Assembly (NCBI GenBank): GCA_022709995.1 | Contig: JAKLHU010000147.1 | Coordinates: forward strand, 1 to 6,048 | Length of the DNA: 6,048 bases | Reading direction: 5' to 3' | Source: Verrucomicrobiota bacterium | GTDB lineage: Bacteria > Verrucomicrobiota > Lentisphaeria > Oligosphaerales > Oligosphaeraceae | Shown here: piece after piece, positions 3,987-6,048 of the stretch | How positions within the stretch are numbered: the first letter of the stretch is position 1 | Layout: each line of letters opens with the position of its first letter | Made by a program: the position numbers and the translations under genes | Notes under the pieces: model-generated | The model's input: the letters and a program-made list of their open reading frames with translations, nothing else | Database searches by the model: none | Told to the model about the DNA's origin: nothing

Positions 3987-6048
3987 ATGCCCCCGCCCTT
4001 TGTCCATCTCCACGTCCATACCGACTTCAGCCTGCTCGACGGCACGGCCAAATGCGCGGACATCGCCAAGGCCGCCAAGGAATTCGGCATGACCGCCGTC
4101 GCCTGCACCGATCATGGCAACATGTGCGCCGCCATGGAATTCACCAAAGCCATGACGGCCGAAGGCCTCAAGCCCATCCTCGGCTGCGAACTCTACGTCG
4201 CCCCGACCAGCCGCCGGAAACAGGACAACACCGAACAACACTACTCCGGCTTCCACCTCGTCTGCCTGGCCGAAACCTACCAGGGATACGTCAACCTCTG
4301 CCACCTGAACGAAGAAGCCTGGCTCCGCGGATTCTACTACAAACCCCGCGTCGACAAGGAAATCCTCAAGCACTACGCCGGCGGCATCATCGCCCTCAGC
4401 GCCTGCCTCGGCGGCGAAATCGCCGCCAAATTCAAAATCGGCGCCGACGCCGCCGCCGAAAAAGCCCTCGACGACTACCTCGACATCTTCGGCCCCGACC
4501 ACTTCTTCCTCGAACTGCAGAACCACGGCCTGCCCGAAGACCAGCTGGTCAACCAAAAACTGGTCGCCCTCGCCCGCCGCCGAAACGTCCCACTCGTCGC
4601 CACCAACGACTCCCACTACCTGAAAAAAGAACACGCCGAAGCCCACGACCTCTTCCTCTGCATCGGCACCCAGACCACCATCCTCGACGAAGGCCGCTTC
4701 CGCTTCCCCGGCGGACCGGAATACTACTTCAAAAGCCCCGAGGAAATGGCCCGCCTCTTCCCCGACCAGCCCGACGCCCTCGCCAACACCGTCGCCATCG
4801 CGGAACGCTGCAACGTCCACCTCCCGACCGTCGGCGAAGACAAGGCCAACCACTACCCGGAATACCCCCTGCCCAAGGACTTCGCCGGCACCCGCGAAGA
4901 ATACCTGCGCTCCCTCTGCGCCCAGGGCATGCACGAACGCTACGGCTTCGACATCGCCGCCCCCAGCCTCGACGACGACCAGACCGCCAAAGTCAAACGC
5001 CTCGACTACGAACTCGGCATCATCCGCCAGACCGGCTTCACCAGCTACTTCCTCGTCGTCTGGGACTTCCTCGACTACGCCCGCCGCCACGGCATCCCCC
5101 TCGGACCCGGCCGCGGCAGCGGCGCCGGCAGCCTCGTGGCCTACCTGACCCACATCACCGACATCGACCCCCTGCGCTACAACCTGCTCTTCGAACGCTT
5201 CCTCAACCCCGACCGCGTCAGCCCCCCCGACTTCGACATCGACCTCTGCGAACGCCGACGCGTCAAAGTCATCGAATACGTCCGCCAACGCTACGGCGCC
5301 CCCAACGTCGTCCAGATCGGCACCTTCGGCACCCTCAAGGCCAAAGCCGTCATCAAGGACGTCGCCCGCGCCCTCGGACGCTCCTTCGAGGAGGGCAACC
5401 GCCTCTCCAAACTCATCCCGGCCGACCCGAAAATGACCCTGGACACTGCCCTGAAGGAAAGCGCGGAACTGAAGGACCTGCTCGGCCGCGAAGCCTGGGT
5501 CCAGGAAATCTGGCGCTTCGCCACCGTGCTCGAAGGCCTCAACCGCAACATGAGCATCCACGCCGCCGGCGTCATCATCGGCGACATGCCGGTCGCCAAC
5601 GTCTGCCCCATCGCCAAAGGCGCCAGCGACGAGCCCATCACCCAGTTCCCGGCCGGACCGTGCGAGGAACTCGGACTGCTCAAAATGGACTTCCTCGGCC
5701 TGCGCAACCTGACCATCATCCAGGACGCCCTTGACCTGATCCGCAAAAACCGCGGCCTCGACATGGCCTCCAGCGCCATCCCCGAAGGCGACCAGGCCGC
5801 CTACAACCTCCTCAACAAGGGCAACACCATCGGCGTCTTCCAACTCGAATCCGGCGGCATGCAGGACCTCTGCCGCCGCTTCGGCGTCAACCGCCTCGAA
5901 GACATCATCGCCCTCATCGCCCTCTACCGCCCCGGACCGATGAACTTCCTCGACGAATTCATCAACCGCAAATTAGGCCGCATCCAGGTGACTTACGACG
6001 TGCCGGAAATGGAGCCCATCCTGCGCGAAACCTACGGCATCATGCTCT
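3987..6048 (+). CDS. dnaE: DNA polymerase III alpha subunit, N-terminal 687 residues (3' end outside window)
   Basis: This is the catalytic subunit of the replicative polymerase (family C), which synthesises DNA at the replication fork with the beta clamp. The first 687 of roughly 1,150 residues are present, with no stop to the window edge. The PHP domain (about 5-285) opens with 'FVHLHVHTDFSLLDGT' (5-20). All nine canonical PHP metal ligands appear to be present: H9, H11, D18, H43, E68, H90, C140, D208 and H210. The polymerase palm contains 'GPGRGSGAGSLVAY' (373-386), 'PDFDIDLC' (414-421), with D417 and D419 matching E. coli D401 and D403, and 'KMDFLGLRNLTII' (566-578), with D568 matching D555. 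The fingers begin near 'ESGGMQDLCRRF' and 'ALYRPGPMNFLDEFI'. ATG 3987 places 'FVHLHVH' at residue 5, as in the E. coli protein; the Shine-Dalgarno is weak. The 229-base gap suggests a transcription unit separate from fmt-rng. The PHP-palm order indicates DnaE rather than PolC. Confidence 0.97.
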   Translation, partial: MPPPFVHLHVHTDFSLLDGTAKCADIAKAAKEFGMTAVACTDHGNMCAAMEFTKAMTAEGLKPILGCELYVAPTSRRKQDNTEQHYSGFHLVCLAETYQGYVNLCHLNEEAWLRGFYYKPRVDKEILKHYAGGIIALSACLGGEIAAKFKIGADAAAEKALDDYLDIFGPDHFFLELQNHGLPEDQLVNQKLVALARRRNVPLVATNDSHYLKKEHAEAHDLFLCIGTQTTILDEGRFRFPGGPEYYFKSPEEMARLFPDQPDALANTVAIAERCNVHLPTVGEDKANHYPEYPLPKDFAGTREEYLRSLCAQGMHERYGFDIAAPSLDDDQTAKVKRLDYELGIIRQTGFTSYFLVVWDFLDYARRHGIPLGPGRGSGAGSLVAYLTHITDIDPLRYNLLFERFLNPDRVSPPDFDIDLCERRRVKVIEYVRQRYGAPNVVQIGTFGTLKAKAVIKDVARALGRSFEEGNRLSKLIPADPKMTLDTALKESAELKDLLGREAWVQEIWRFATVLEGLNRNMSIHAAGVIIGDMPVANVCPIAKGASDEPITQFPAGPCEELGLLKMDFLGLRNLTIIQDALDLIRKNRGLDMASSAIPEGDQAAYNLLNKGNTIGVFQLESGGMQDLCRRFGVNRLEDIIALIALYRPGPMNFLDEFINRKLGRIQVTYDVPEMEPILRETYGIML

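Noticed and set aside
1952..4108. Open frame of 718 codons on the minus strand, antisense to the RNase gene
   Set aside because: It exists because the C-rich third positions of the + strand gene yield almost no stops in this antisense frame. Its translation is Gly/Ala/Val/Asp/Phe-rich with no domain, and the + strand frame is an unambiguous RNase E/G.
3848..5734. Open frame of 628 codons on the plus strand in another frame of dnaE
   Set aside because: It encodes a Pro/Arg-rich string with no recognisable domain and overlaps the true dnaE frame throughout.
3978..5843. Open frame of 621 codons on the minus strand, antisense to dnaE
   Set aside because: Same compositional cause. The translation is repetitive in Val, Ala, Gly, Asp, Glu and Phe without motifs, while the opposite strand encodes DnaE with all catalytic residues.
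1..6048. CRISPR array, tRNA or rRNA gene, insertion sequence, attachment site, toxin-antitoxin or defence cassette
   Set aside because: I looked on both strands and saw no spaced direct repeats, cloverleaf or rRNA-like segments, transposase motifs with terminal repeats, or extra small genes. The short GC palindromes in the gaps are explained by composition.

Overview
This window looks like chromosomal housekeeping DNA from a GC-rich bacterium. All five recognisable genes lie on the + strand, none is broken, and two run off the window edges. Third codon positions are heavily biased to C (GCC, CTC, GTC, ATC and CGC dominate). The RNase E/G protein, with its 'NAFLHYWDMLP' segment and large low-complexity insertion in the S1 domain, together with the Gram-negative type of diacylglycerol kinase, suggests a diderm, possibly of the PVC group (Verrucomicrobiota, Lentisphaerota or Kiritimatiellota). 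That placement is an inference from remembered family resemblance and is tentative.

Layout: 2-250 is the 3' end of hisC (histidinol-phosphate aminotransferase). 251-389 is a C-rich gap. 390-761 is dgkA (diacylglycerol kinase, integral membrane). 762-861 contains the only markedly AT-rich island of the window, with a good sigma-70-type promoter (-35 at 759-764, -10 at 782-787) overlapping the dgkA stop codon. 862-1854 is fmt (methionyl-tRNA formyltransferase). 1859-3757 is an RNase E/G family endoribonuclease (rng-like), four bases behind fmt and probably co-transcribed and translationally coupled with it. 3758-3986 is a very GC- and C-rich gap that starts with a perfect 8-bp GC stem. 3987 to the end is the first 687 codons of dnaE (DNA polymerase III alpha subunit).

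Functionally these are separate core processes: histidine biosynthesis, lipid recycling, formylation of initiator tRNA, RNA processing and decay, and chromosome replication. The fmt-rng pair is the only likely operon the sequence supports directly. dnaE and dgkA are each separated from their upstream neighbour by more than 100 bases.

No mobile element, CRISPR array, RNA gene or defence-like cassette was found, and I see no new multi-gene system. The points most worth a second look are the roughly 140-residue insertion inside the S1 domain of the RNase (acidic patch, amphipathic helix, Pro/Ala linker, Arg/Gly/His tract) and the complete set of PHP metal ligands in DnaE, which suggests built-in proofreading. 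Smaller points are the promoter island and the ATGAGTTAATG junction between fmt and rng.
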